Notes under the pieces: generated by a model
What the model was told of the DNA's origin: nothing
The model's database searches: none
Seen by the model: the letters and a program-made list of their open reading frames with translations, nothing else
From: Verrucomicrobiales bacterium
Lineage (GTDB): Bacteria > Verrucomicrobiota > Verrucomicrobiia > Limisphaerales > JAYPXF01
Length of the DNA: 64,000 nucleotides
Direction: 5' to 3'
Assembly: GCA_002715965.1 (NCBI GenBank)
Contig: PBAL01000094.1
Span: 1-64,000 of the forward strand
Made by a program: the position numbers and the translations under genes
In this document: in pieces, positions 8,812 to 17,522 of the stretch
Layout: the number at the start of each line of letters is the position of its first letter
Numbering within the stretch: the stretch's first letter is position 1

Positions 8812-9576
8812 ATGCAGAGCCTCTACATCCCCATGTCGCGAGAGGAGTTTGAGCGACAGCCCTTTGATCCCGCGTGGAAGCAGTCGTATTTCGAGGGGCA
8901 CATGCTCCTCACTCCGCGCCCGGTCCTAGTCTATGCAACCCGGTCTACTTCAACCACGTCGACCACCGCGGTCGGCTTGAGCAAGCTCGGAAGTGGCCAA
9001 CATCATCTCATACTGGATCTCTACCTCGATGCGTTTGAGGACTCGTTCGAATACTGTGATTGGAAACCGCGACACGTCCGGCGGGACGCACACAATATCG
9101 TTCGCGACCTGTTCGACGGCGCATTCGGCCGGCCGCTCGTCATTCTGGGATTGGAAGATGCGGATTCGCTGAATGCAGCGGCTGCTGTCGTATTGAAAGA
9201 CACCGGTGTGCCTCATCTTCAGTTCATCTGTGTGGATCCAAAGTCCCAGCGCGATGGGGCGGGATCACGACTGCTGCATGCCTCCCTCGCCGAATTGCAC
9301 ATGATGGGTTATCGCACGCTCACGAGTTGTTTCATGTTGGGCAACATTGCCAGCCGGGCGTGGCATTGGAAAAACGGTTTTGTCGAAGAACCGGACTTGC
9401 AGATCGCGACGCTGGAACTTCAAAGGCTTGCCACACAGCAGCGCCTCAAGCCGGATGCTCTTAACGAGCAGACTATCGATTCACTAAAGCGAGACATTCG
9501 CGAAATGGAGCAGTCGCTGGCAGCGGGGCGTCCCGATCAAGCCTACGCGCGCGACCGCTTCAAGATCTGGAACTGA
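8812..9576 (+). CDS. GNAT-like acetyltransferase-domain protein
   Basis: ATG 8812 (MQSLYIPMSREEFERQ) is preferred to an in-frame ATG at 8749 inside the previous gene. The 254-residue protein has a GNAT-type motif A near residue 143 (SQRDGAGSRLLHASLAELH), which fits the acetyl-CoA pyrophosphate-binding Q/RxxGxG/A signature, followed by GFVEEPDLQ. The N-terminal 120 residues are less recognisable. The C-terminal 50 residues form a charged helix (LKRDIREMEQSLAAG). Substrate unknown. It follows the arsenate reductase after 10 bases. Confidence 0.7.
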   Translation: MQSLYIPMSREEFERQPFDPAWKQSYFEGHMLLTPRPVLVYATRSTSTTSTTAVGLSKLGSGQHHLILDLYLDAFEDSFEYCDWKPRHVRRDAHNIVRDLFDGAFGRPLVILGLEDADSLNAAAAVVLKDTGVPHLQFICVDPKSQRDGAGSRLLHASLAELHMMGYRTLTSCFMLGNIASRAWHWKNGFVEEPDLQIATLELQRLATQQRLKPDALNEQTIDSLKRDIREMEQSLAAGRPDQAYARDRFKIWN

Positions 9577-9577
9577 T

Positions 9578-9892
9578 TCAGCGATTCGCGGAATGCTTTT
9601 CCCAGGCGTAGCGCAGTGCCTCGCGCGTGACCTTGATGGTGGCAGCTGGGAGATGCACCTCGGTTGCGCCTTGTTTTCCCCAACCGCCTTTGACTGGCGT
9701 AAATATCTTCGGGTGACTCTGACAAAACTCCGCTTGTTGCTCGGGGAGAATCATCACGGTACCTTTCCGATCATCCGGCCAAAGCGTCGCGAAGATTTTG
9801 CCACCCACACGAAAGTCCGGATGGTTCATATGTTCCATTTCCTCTGTGCCGGGGAAGGACAAAGCCAGCTCGCGATACTTGTCGACAGTCAT
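9578..9892 (-). CDS. MmcQ/YjbR family protein
   Basis: The 104-residue protein begins MTVDKYRELALSFPGTEE and has the family's HPDFRVGGKIFATLWPD and WGKQGATEVHL segments, ending in a helix RYAWEKHSANR. YjbR proteins have a double-wing fold once proposed to bind DNA; their role is not settled. It ends one base after the convergent GNAT-like gene and lies just downstream of the small secreted protein on the same strand (gap of 9 bases), suggesting a two-gene unit. Confidence 0.9.
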   Translation of the reverse strand: MTVDKYRELALSFPGTEEMEHMNHPDFRVGGKIFATLWPDDRKGTVMILPEQQAEFCQSHPKIFTPVKGGWGKQGATEVHLPAATIKVTREALRYAWEKHSANR

Positions 9893-9901
9893 GAACGGAT
9901 T

Positions 9902-10327
9902 CTAAGGGAGATTCACCAACGGATTCTTGGTGAAGTAGACCTGATGTTGTTGCTGCGAAGAGGGCATCGCGTAAGTGCCCACGAGCACACGATACGAACT
10001 GTCGAATCTCAGCCGATACGTTGAACCAGGATAACCTTCGTCGCGCAATACCACCATCAGCACAATCGCGTCATCCTCGTCCTTGATGAACTCAGCCGAC
10101 TCGACGTTGATTGATTTCGGATTGAGATACTGAACTTTCAACGCGCCATCTGACTTGCGCAAAACCTTGAGTTGATAGGTTCCATCCTGTCGCAACCAAT
10201 CGCCGATGAAGTCCGATTGTTCGGGCACCTTCGCAATACACTCAGGGACCTGGCGCACGGGACCATCCTGGGAAGCGCAATCAAGCGAGAAGAAAAGGAC
10301 GGCGACCATGACGAGGAACGATTTCAT
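9902..10327 (-). CDS. Small secreted protein of unknown function
   Basis: The start at ATG 10327 gives MKSFLVMVAVLFFSLDCASQ, a signal peptide; a longer frame starting at 10399 would add 24 residues without character and overlap the palindromic site. The mature part of about 120 residues has SDFIGDWLRQDGTYQLKVLR, then SAEFIKDEDDAIVLMVVLRD and a C-terminal VLVGTYAMPSSQQQHQVYF. This looks like a one-domain beta-barrel, similar in logic to the GxW lipoprotein at 4888. The CRP-like palindrome lies 72 bases upstream. Confidence 0.7.
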   Translation of the reverse strand: MKSFLVMVAVLFFSLDCASQDGPVRQVPECIAKVPEQSDFIGDWLRQDGTYQLKVLRKSDGALKVQYLNPKSINVESAEFIKDEDDAIVLMVVLRDEGYPGSTYRLRFDSSYRVLVGTYAMPSSQQQHQVYFTKNPLVNLP

Positions 10328-10398
10328 CGCCGAACCGTAGGAGCCGGCAATTCGCGCTACAACCCTATTTCGATCAATCCCAGTCAGGTGCACAATCA

Positions 10399-10414
10399 TG
10401 TCACATATGTTACA
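10399..10414. promoter_or_regulatory. CRP/FNR-like palindrome, copy 2
   Basis: Identical to the 16-base core at 6781-6796, with 22 bases shared in total (10398-10419). It lies about 72 bases upstream of the ATG of the secreted protein gene on the minus strand. Similar distances at both copies support a regulatory role; the regulator is not in the window. Confidence 0.5.
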
Positions 10415-10463
10415 TGTTTATTTACGAACTATTTCCATGCGAAGGCGGGGGGAGGAGAGGTAA

Positions 10464-11441
10464 TCAGGCTTCTGGAGCGAGATCAAAGGCATCGAGATCG
10501 AGGTTCCCGCCGGAGACGATTGCCACCACTGTCTTATTCCTGAATCGCTCTGGGGAATTCAAGATGGCAGCGAGTGTGACTGCTCCGGAGGGTTCGGCGA
10601 TGAGATGGGCCTCGCTTGCCAGAGTGCGAACTGCAGAGCGAATGGAGGCTTCACCGACCAGAAGAAGATCGTTCAAGTGGTGCTTGATGATTGGAAAGGT
10701 CAGTTCACCGAGAGGCGTTCGAAGTCCGTCGGCGACGGTGTCGTAGCGCGTCGGCTGTTCGATCTGGCCCGACTTGAGACTGCGATCGGCGTCGTCTGCC
10801 CACTCGGGTTCGGCTGCGATGACTTCCACGTTCGGCTCGGATTCTTTCACTGCGGTCAACACTCCGGACAGCAAACCGCCACCGCCAACCGGTGCGATAA
10901 TCACGTCTGGCTTTTCAACCTGCTGCAGAATCTCCAGGCCGACCGTGCCTTGGCCGGCCATCACGAAGGGGTTGTCGTAGGGATGAGTGAAGGTGGCGCC
11001 GGTTTCAGATTGCACACGCTTGCATGTCTCTTCGCGTGAAGCCGCATCAGGTTCGCTGAAGACGGGATTCACACCGAACGATTGAACTCGCTCGATTTTG
11101 TTCGGCGCGGAATTGTGAGGCATCACGACATGCGCAGGGATCTCGCGAATCGACGCAGCACGAGCAAGCGCAGCCGCATGGTTGCCGGAGGAGTGAGTCA
11201 CCACGCCTTTCGCGGCTGACTCTTCATCCAGACTCAACACGGCGTTCATCGCGCCACGCGCCTTGAAGGCTCCGATGTACTGCAGGTTCTCCGCCTTGAA
11301 ATACAACTTGCAGCCAAGCTGTTTCGAGAGCGATTCGCAATAGATCGATGGAGTGCGTATGACGTGTGCGGCGATGCGCTCTGCGGCCGCATTTATATCG
11401 GCCAGTGAGATTGCCAGCGATACTGTGCCGGGGTCGTTCAT
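10464..11441 (-). CDS. PLP-dependent threonine/serine dehydratase (or serine racemase)
   Basis: The 325-residue fold type II PLP enzyme has the catalytic lysine in FKARGAMNAV near residue 60, the phosphate/cofactor loop SSGNHAAALA near 85, and the glycine loop GGGGLLSG near 182. It deaminates threonine to 2-oxobutanoate (and serine to pyruvate). The length stops after the catalytic domain: there is no ACT regulatory domain, so it resembles catabolic dehydratase or serine racemase rather than biosynthetic IlvA. It is last in the aspS-crcB unit, one base after crcB. Confidence 0.9.
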   Translation of the reverse strand: MNDPGTVSLAISLADINAAAERIAAHVIRTPSIYCESLSKQLGCKLYFKAENLQYIGAFKARGAMNAVLSLDEESAAKGVVTHSSGNHAAALARAASIREIPAHVVMPHNSAPNKIERVQSFGVNPVFSEPDAASREETCKRVQSETGATFTHPYDNPFVMAGQGTVGLEILQQVEKPDVIIAPVGGGGLLSGVLTAVKESEPNVEVIAAEPEWADDADRSLKSGQIEQPTRYDTVADGLRTPLGELTFPIIKHHLNDLLLVGEASIRSAVRTLASEAHLIAEPSGAVTLAAILNSPERFRNKTVVAIVSGGNLDLDAFDLAPEA

Positions 11442-11442
11442 C

Positions 11443-11829
11443 TCAACGGCTCATGGTCTGGCCAAGCGTCAATCCCAGCCAGGCACCTACCAGGCAGAAC
11501 ACGAGCGAGAGTCCAACGTAGAATGCGGCCTCAGCGTTCTGTCCGTCTTTAAGGAGATTCACCGCTTCCAAACTGAATGCGGAGAAGGTCGTATAGCCAC
11601 CCATCAAGCCGGTCATGAAGAAGAACTTCCCTCCGTCTTGAAGCGGCCATTTGCCGTCCGTGCCGGTCAGGGAAAAGATAACTCCGATGAGGAAGGATCC
11701 GGTGACGTTTGCGAGGAGTGTTCCGTAGGGAAAACCTGTTCCGTATCTCGCCGTGCAAGCCAGTGCCACGCCGAATCGCGCCATGCCCCCGAGGGCACTG
11801 CCCAATCCGACTAGCAGCACGTTGATCAT
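11443..11829 (-). CDS. crcB: Fluoride ion channel CrcB/Fluc
   Basis: The 128-residue four-helix membrane protein exports fluoride as a dual-topology dimer. Family motifs are visible: GGMARFG near residue 14, LLANVTGSFLIG near 38 (the conserved Asn of the pore), and GLMGGYTTFSAFSLE near 75 (the Phe-box region and Na+ site). It lies between aspS (4-base gap) and the dehydratase (1-base gap). No fluoride riboswitch is expected or seen, because it sits inside an operon. Confidence 0.95.
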   Translation of the reverse strand: MINVLLVGLGSALGGMARFGVALACTARYGTGFPYGTLLANVTGSFLIGVIFSLTGTDGKWPLQDGGKFFFMTGLMGGYTTFSAFSLEAVNLLKDGQNAEAAFYVGLSLVFCLVGAWLGLTLGQTMSR

Positions 11830-11833
11830 GCGC

Positions 11834-13654
11834 TCATTGGCCTTCCTTGTCCTTCTTCTCTTCCTTCTTCACCCGCGACTGGATGTGCAGATCCTTCAAC
11901 TGACGAGGTTCGGCGCCACCGGGCGAATCAGTCATGAGATCCGCGCCCTTGGCAGTTTTCGGGAAAGCGATTACGTCGCGAATGCTCTCGGATCCGCAGA
12001 GAAGGGCGATCAGTCGATCGAAACCCAGCGCGATTCCACCATGTGGCGGGCAGCCGTATCGGAAGGCATCGAGCATATATCCAAAGCGGCTCTCGATGGT
12101 CTCGTCGTCCAGTTGTAGGACGTCCTTGAAGATCGTCTGCTGAAGATCCTTCTGGTGGATACGAATCGAACCTCCACCGAGCTCAACGCCGTTGACCACA
12201 ATATCGTAGTGCTGACCGCGAACCGCTTTCGGATCCGACTTCAGCTTGTCCACGTCTTCTGGAACCGGCGCTGTGAACGGATGGTGGCTCGAATACCAAC
12301 GGTTCATTTCCTTGTCGAACATCAGCAGCGGGAACTCGATCACCCAGAGGAAGTCGTAGCGTTTCGGATCGATCTCCAACTTGCCTTGAGATTGGAGCAG
12401 CTCCGAAACGTAAAGGCGAATGCGCCCGAGGATTTCACAGGCGGTCAGCCATTGATCGGCGGCAAAGAGGATCAGGTCGCCTTCTTCAATCGCAAGCTTC
12501 TCCTGCAGAGCTGCTTTCTCGGCGTCGCTGAAGAATTTCACGATCGGCGATTTCCACTCGCCGTTCTCGACCTTGATGTAGGCCAGACCTTTCGCGCCAA
12601 AACTCTGGGCGTATGCGGTCATGGTTTCCATCTGGCCCTGTGTCACACAGGCGAGTCCCTTGGCGTTCAATGCCTTCACCACTCCGCCTTTCTTCACCGT
12701 GCCGCTGAACACCTTGAACTCGCTGCTTGCGAAGTCTTCGGTCATGTCGGTGATCTCGATTCCGAATCGCGTGTCGGGCTTGTCGATGCCGTATCGATTC
12801 ATCGCCTCTTCAAAAGTCAGGCGCTTGAACGGGGTCGGGACCTCCACGTCGAGCGCAACTTTCCAAACACGGGCGAGAAGTTTCTCGATCAACGAATAGA
12901 TGTCTTCGCGATCGATGAAACTCGCCTCGATGTCCACCTGGGTGAATTCGGGCTGGCGATCCGCGCGCAGGTCCTCATCGCGATAGCAGCGGGCGAGCTG
13001 GAAGTAACGTTCGACCCCGCTGACCATCAGGATCTGCTTGTATTGCTGGGGCGACTGCGGGAGCGCGTAAAACTGTCCGGGATGCAGACGGCTGGGCACG
13101 AGGAATTCACGCGCACCTTCCGGCGTGGATTTGAAAAGCGTGGGCGTCTCGATCTCGAGGAAACCTTCCTCCTCCATGAACACCCGCGCGGCCGTGGCGA
13201 CCCGACTGCGCAGGCGGATGTTGTTGATGAGTTCCGGGCGACGCAAATCGAGGTAACGATACTGCAATCGAAGCTCCTCGTTCACCTTGGCGGCTACTTC
13301 GGGATCGTCGACGGGAAAGGGCAGAACATCCGCGGCATTCAACACCTCCAAATCGGCGACCATGATCTCGGCAAGTCCGGTATCGATCTTCGGATTCTCC
13401 GTTCCATCCGGGCGAACCCTCACTTTGCCGGTGACCTGAACCACGCTTTCGCTGTGCAGGCGCGTCGCGGCATCGAACAGATTCGCATCCAGATCAACCG
13501 GATCGAATACCACCTGCGTGCGGCCTTCACGGTCGCGCACGTCGATGAAGAGAACTCCGCCCAAGTCACGCTTGGAATGAACCCAGCCGGAAATTGTTAC
13601 CACCTGCCCGGCATGTTCCGGGCGAATCTCATTGCAATGATGCGTTCGTTTCAT
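11834..13654 (-). CDS. aspS: Aspartyl-tRNA synthetase, bacterial type
   Basis: This class II synthetase charges tRNA-Asp. I choose ATG 13654 (MKRTHHCNEIRPEHAGQVV), which matches family N-termini; an upstream in-frame start at 13717 adds 21 residues. The length of 606 fits the bacterial form. In order: OB-fold anticodon domain (ISGWVHSKRDLGGVLFIDVR), motif 1 with FLEIETPTLFKSTPEGAREF, motif 2 ARCYRDEDLRADRQPEFTQ, the GAD insertion (around residues 300-430), and motif 3 GIALGFDRL. The highly charged C-terminus (KKEEKKDKEGQ) is ordinary. It is first in the operon with crcB and the dehydratase. Confidence 0.97.
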   Translation of the reverse strand: MKRTHHCNEIRPEHAGQVVTISGWVHSKRDLGGVLFIDVRDREGRTQVVFDPVDLDANLFDAATRLHSESVVQVTGKVRVRPDGTENPKIDTGLAEIMVADLEVLNAADVLPFPVDDPEVAAKVNEELRLQYRYLDLRRPELINNIRLRSRVATAARVFMEEEGFLEIETPTLFKSTPEGAREFLVPSRLHPGQFYALPQSPQQYKQILMVSGVERYFQLARCYRDEDLRADRQPEFTQVDIEASFIDREDIYSLIEKLLARVWKVALDVEVPTPFKRLTFEEAMNRYGIDKPDTRFGIEITDMTEDFASSEFKVFSGTVKKGGVVKALNAKGLACVTQGQMETMTAYAQSFGAKGLAYIKVENGEWKSPIVKFFSDAEKAALQEKLAIEEGDLILFAADQWLTACEILGRIRLYVSELLQSQGKLEIDPKRYDFLWVIEFPLLMFDKEMNRWYSSHHPFTAPVPEDVDKLKSDPKAVRGQHYDIVVNGVELGGGSIRIHQKDLQQTIFKDVLQLDDETIESRFGYMLDAFRYGCPPHGGIALGFDRLIALLCGSESIRDVIAFPKTAKGADLMTDSPGGAEPRQLKDLHIQSRVKKEEKKDKEGQ

Positions 13655-13842
13655 TTTCGACTGCCGCCCTTTGCGGCAAAAGCGTGGGATATTGGCGAGA
13701 GCTACGGGTGGTTGCAAAAGAAAATTCGGGGTGAGTTGGTTGAAGGGTTAAAGGGGATCGAGCGAACTGTGCGCGTCCGACCGCTCACCCCCTTGCCTCC
13801 TGCCCATGCAGACGATTCCCCGCCTTGGAGAGCGCGCCTAAA

Positions 13843-14330
13843 GTGTCACTTCCGCAATTCTGCATACGACGACCGGTTTTTGCTTCAATGCTCAATCTGT
13901 TGATTGTGCTCTTCGGCGTGGTTGGCTACCTGCAGTTGCCGGTGCGCGAATTGCCGGATGTGGATCCGCCGATCGTCACGATCACGCTGGTGGCGGTTTT
14001 CCTGCCGATTGCGTTTCAAACTGGTTCAACGGGAATCCTGTATCGGGAGTTTGCTGTTGCGACCGCCGGGGCCGTGGTGATCTCGGCCTTCGTGGCGCTT
14101 ACATTGACGCCGGCACTTTGTGCGCGCGCCCTCACCAAACCGGCTGAGAAGCACGGGTTCCCTTACAACGCACTGGAGTGGATCTTCACCTTCATCGAGC
14201 GCCGTTATGTTTCACTGCTTGGGTTCAGCCTGCGCCATAAGTTCCTGATCGTTTTGGTTGGCCTGGGCGTTCTGGCTGGAACGGTCAAGCTGTTCACCTT
14301 GTTGCCGCGCGAGTTTCTCCCCGACGTCGT
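13843..14330 (+). pseudogene. Collapsed RND efflux pump inner-membrane gene
   Basis: GTG 13843 starts SLPQFCIRRPVFASMLNLLI, the standard N-terminus of AcrB/MexB-like proteins. After VDPPIVTITL the frame jumps without a stop into LVAVFLPIAFQTGSTGILYR, which normally lies about 400 residues later (TM4-TM5), and continues through TLTPALCARAL to LLPREFLPD. The rest is missing: near 14330 the sequence becomes the end of a truncated nucleotidyltransferase gene on the opposite strand. An internal in-frame deletion of about 1.2 kb plus loss of the C-terminal half means no working pump. The open frame runs on to 14454 only as antisense. Confidence 0.88.
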
Positions 14331-14670
14331 CAATGATCCCGTCCAGACGGTTCTGGTAACAGGAGTCGAATTCAACCCCGTCGATGTCAGTGTAGATTTC
14401 CAGTCGAATGGGGGGAATCCCGACTCGGAAGATCTTGTGTCGTTGAAGAAATAGATCTTCATGGATCTCCGGCACGGCAAGACTGAAGGCATGGAACGCA
14501 GCGACGACCTTTTTTGCGTTTTCCGGACCGACCCGGACCCAGATGTCGAGGTCGCCGGTTGTGCGAGGGTAGCCGTGAAATCCAACGGCATAACCTCCAA
14601 CCATCAGGTATTCAACGCGCTGGGCGTTCAATGACTTCAAAAACTCTTTGAAGTCGGGTGGTAGCCGCAT
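14330..14670 (-). pseudogene. Truncated MNT-type nucleotidyltransferase
   Basis: ATG 14670 (MRLPPDFKEFLKSLNAQRVE) begins a protein with the nucleotidyltransferase signature GGYAVGFHGYPRTTGDLDIW: the GG helix and the metal-binding DLD pair. Homologous sequence continues to RLEIYTDIDGVEFDSCYQNR, then runs into antisense of the RND relic near 14330, so the final third (which usually contains a LIGLxDLxxNK segment) is lost. The frame stays open to 14212 by chance. Such proteins pair with a small partner encoded just upstream; that partner is present at 14612-14878. Confidence 0.75.
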
Positions 14671-14878
14671 CGTAGCCATAAGCGATCTGCCGCATGAGTT
14701 CCAAGGCAGCCAGTCGTTCGGACGGAGAGAGGGAATGCCAGTAATCCCGATCACCACAGGGCTCGTGCAGCTCGGTCAGCGATGGTGCGGAACGGTCAAG
14801 ACAGGCTGCGTTTACGAGATTACCTGACACGGGTGAAATGTAGCAGCCGAAGTCGATTGGTGCGTGCAGGTGATTCAT
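14612..14878 (-). CDS. Small partner protein of the nucleotidyltransferase
   Basis: The recognisable part is DYWHSLSPSERLAALELMRQ followed by YGYDAATTRLQRVFEVIER. This conserved short protein commonly precedes MNT-type nucleotidyltransferases and overlaps their start, as here (14612-14670). The start is uncertain: ATG 14878 (MNHLHAPIDFG) gives 88 residues, of which the first 40 look random, so the original N-terminus may be damaged. Function unknown; a toxin-antitoxin-like role has been suggested for such pairs, which I regard as unproven here. Confidence 0.5.
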   Translation of the reverse strand: MNHLHAPIDFGCYISPVSGNLVNAACLDRSAPSLTELHEPCGDRDYWHSLSPSERLAALELMRQIAYGYDAATTRLQRVFEVIERPAR

Positions 14879-14942
14879 GAAACCCAACCGATCAAAAAAC
14901 TGGGACAGGAAACTGAGCCTGCCCGAGAACGCTGTTCCGAAG

Positions 14943-17345
14943 TCAAGCCATTGCCCGGTCAATCGCGTTCCACCATGTGTCGTGGAGGTTGGTGGTGGAC
15001 CAGGTGGTTTCGGTGTCGCCGGATTTTATCGTCAAGTTTTCTCCGCCGACAGTGCCGATGCGTTTGGCTGGGACCCCCATGAGTTTGGCGCGGTCGGTTA
15101 TCTTGGCGGCTTCGGGGTCAGAGCAGGTGACGATGACGCGGTGTTGGGTTTCACCGAAGAGGAGGGCGTCTGTTCGGAGATGGGGGGTGGAGGATGGGAG
15201 TTTGGAGTTCGGCTCGCCAATGGCATCGCTTTCGGAGTCGGCCGCCTTGGGTTCATCAGACTGATCGGTCTGATCGGACAGATCGATGCTGGCACCAATC
15301 AACGCCGGGGTTTCGCGAGTTGGGTTGTTGCTGATGCAGCATTCGGCCAGGGCCACAAGCAGGCCGCCTTCGGAGCAATCGTGGGCGCTCTTCACCCCGC
15401 CGGCTTGGATGAGGCCGAGAAGGGTGGTGTTGAGTTTTCTCGCGTCGTCAAGTTCGCAGCGAGGTGGCGTGCCGCTCTTGGTGTCGTGGCTGACCTGCAG
15501 GTATGCGGAGCCGCCGAGGCCTTGGAGTTTGTCTTCTGAATCAACGGGTTCGCCGAGGAGGATAATAGCGTCGCCCTCGTCCTTGAACCACTGGCTGGTG
15601 ATGTCGCCTTCGCATTCGATGAGTCCAACCATGGACATCGTCGGTGTCGGGTCGATGGCGCCATCGGGGTTCTGGTTGTACAGGCTGACGTTGCCTCCAG
15701 TGACGGGAGCTTCGAAAGCGGAGCAACCTTCGGCGAGGCCGCGAACGGCTTCTTTCAATTGCCAGAACAACTCGGGGTTGTGCGGGTTGCCGAAGTTGAG
15801 GTTGTCCGTTGAACCGATCGGTAGCGCGCCGGAGCAGGCGAGATTGCGGGCGGCTTCGGTAACGGCTATTTTACCGCCGACGTAGGGATCAAGGTAGGTG
15901 TAAGCGCCGTTGCAGTCGCTGGTGAGGGCGAGAAACTTGTCGTCAAACGTTTCGTCTGGATCGTCGTTCTTGGACTTGGGCATGGAGTCTTTCTTGACGC
16001 GGATGACTGCGGCATCGCTCCCGGGAATCAGGCAGGTGCCGTTGCGGACCTGGAAGTCGTATTGACGGAAGACCCAGTTCTTGGAGGCGATGCTGGGCCA
16101 AGCTAGAAGTTTGTTTAGGGTCTCATTGATGGCGTCGCTTCCATCAAGGTCAGAAAATCCGTCGAGGGTGAAGGCGCGGACGTTTTTGAGGTATTTCGGT
16201 TCCCTGGCTTCGCGATGGTAGATTGGTGCATCGTCGGCAAGTTTGGCTGCGGGCATGTCGGCGACGATTTCGCCTTTGTGCTTCACAACCATCTGACCAG
16301 TGTCGGTGACGACGCCAACCTGTGCCCAAGGGAGATCCCATTTGTCGAAGATGCGTTTGACTTCATCCTCGCGACCTTTCTCGACGATGATAAGCATGCG
16401 CTCCTGGGATTCGCTGAGCATGAGCTCGTAGCTGGTCATGTCCGGGCCACGTTGGGGGACTTTGTCGAGATCGAGTTCGATACCCGTTCCTCCGCGAGCT
16501 GCGGTTTCACAGGTGGAGCAGGTAAGGCCGGCTGCGCCCATGTCTTGGATGCCAGCGACCGCTCCGGTGTCGAGGAGTTCAAGACAGGCTTCACAGACGA
16601 GCTTCTCCATGAAGGGGTCGCCGACCTGAACGGAGCCGCGTTGTTGTTCCTGGGAGTCTTCGGTGAGGTCTTGGGAGGCAAAGGCTGCTCCGGCGAGTCC
16701 GTCGCGACCGGTGGCCGGGCCGACGTAGAACACTGGGTTGCCGATGCCTTTGGCTGCGCCACGGGCGATTTGTTCGTGCCGCAGGACCCCGAGGCAGAAG
16801 GCGTTCACGAGCGGGTTGCCTTCGTAAGATTTGTCGAAGTAGACCTCGCCGGCGACGGTGGGAATGCCAAAGCAGTTGCCGTAATGCGCGATGCCGGACA
16901 CGACCCCGCTGAACAGGCGCCGAACCTCCGGGTTGGAAATATCGCCGAAACGAAGCGAGTTCATCGCGGCAATCGGACGGGCGCCCATTGTAAAGATGTC
17001 GCGGAGAATGCCTCCCACTCCGGTGGCAGCACCTTGGAAGGGCTCAACTGCGCTGGGATGATTGTGGGATTCGATCTTGAACGAGATGGCGAGACCGTCA
17101 CCGATGTCGAGAACGCCGGCGTTTTCTTCACCAGCAGGCACCAATACCTTGGGGGACTTGGTGGGAAAGCCTTTGAGGAGTGGGCGCGTGTTCTTGTAGG
17201 AACAATGTTCGCTCCACATCACAGAGAAGATTCCGAGCTCGGTGTAGTTCGGTTCGCGGCCGAGAATTTCTTTGATCTTCTCGTATTCCTCAGCCGTGAG
17301 GTTGTGCTCGGCGACAAGTTCGGGAGTGATGGCGGGTTCTGGCAT
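14943..17345 (-). CDS. purL: Phosphoribosylformylglycinamidine synthase subunit PurL
   Basis: This is the large catalytic subunit of FGAM synthase (step 4 of purine synthesis), which uses ATP and ammonia supplied by PurQ. The 800-residue protein begins with [20 protein letters not shown] and has [12 protein letters not shown] near residue 45, [20 protein letters not shown] and [15 protein letters not shown], all small-type PurL signatures. It is about 50 residues longer than usual because of a low-complexity insertion near residue 690 ([11 protein letters not shown] and what follows). The DNA there (15254-15288) matches a dispersed repeat seen elsewhere in the window. It is third in the purS-purQ-purL operon. 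Confidence 0.97.
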   Translation of the reverse strand: MPEPAITPELVAEHNLTAEEYEKIKEILGREPNYTELGIFSVMWSEHCSYKNTRPLLKGFPTKSPKVLVPAGEENAGVLDIGDGLAISFKIESHNHPSAVEPFQGAATGVGGILRDIFTMGARPIAAMNSLRFGDISNPEVRRLFSGVVSGIAHYGNCFGIPTVAGEVYFDKSYEGNPLVNAFCLGVLRHEQIARGAAKGIGNPVFYVGPATGRDGLAGAAFASQDLTEDSQEQQRGSVQVGDPFMEKLVCEACLELLDTGAVAGIQDMGAAGLTCSTCETAARGGTGIELDLDKVPQRGPDMTSYELMLSESQERMLIIVEKGREDEVKRIFDKWDLPWAQVGVVTDTGQMVVKHKGEIVADMPAAKLADDAPIYHREAREPKYLKNVRAFTLDGFSDLDGSDAINETLNKLLAWPSIASKNWVFRQYDFQVRNGTCLIPGSDAAVIRVKKDSMPKSKNDDPDETFDDKFLALTSDCNGAYTYLDPYVGGKIAVTEAARNLACSGALPIGSTDNLNFGNPHNPELFWQLKEAVRGLAEGCSAFEAPVTGGNVSLYNQNPDGAIDPTPTMSMVGLIECEGDITSQWFKDEGDAIILLGEPVDSEDKLQGLGGSAYLQVSHDTKSGTPPRCELDDARKLNTTLLGLIQAGGVKSAHDCSEGGLLVALAECCISNNPTRETPALIGASIDLSDQTDQSDEPKAADSESDAIGEPNSKLPSSTPHLRTDALLFGETQHRVIVTCSDPEAAKITDRAKLMGVPAKRIGTVGGENLTIKSGDTETTWSTTNLHDTWWNAIDRAMA

Positions 17346-17361
17346 CGGTCGGAAAACTGTT

Positions 17362-17511
17362 AACCACAGATGGGCACAGATGGACGCAGATGTGGGGCAC
17401 GGTTCGTGCGCAAGCAGTGATCAGTTCGAAAGGCAAAAGTGCGACCGAATTGGCAACGGCTTGCGCCAGCCTCGAAGTCCGATCTGTGGTTATCTGTGTC
17501 CATCTGTGGTT
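17362..17511. repeat. Inverted pair of CACAGATGG-type repeats
   Basis: The 31-base unit at 17362-17392 (AACCACAGATGGGCACAGAT and on) recurs as a reverse complement at 17481-17511 with a few mismatches. Each unit is itself made of three CACAGATnn subrepeats. The pair fills the purQ-purL gap of 177 bases and could form a long hairpin in the operon mRNA. Subrepeats of this kind occur in several environmental phyla as I recall; function is unknown. Confidence 0.75.
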
Positions 17512-17522
17512 GAAAAAAAGAA

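Noticed and set aside
12155-13903. A 582-codon plus-strand open frame opposite aspS
   Set aside because: It is antisense to the whole aspartyl-tRNA synthetase and has no family motif; high-GC codon use in aspS leaves the opposite frame open.
16215-17363. A 382-codon plus-strand frame opposite purL
   Set aside because: Antisense to conserved PurL motifs; no recognisable domain.
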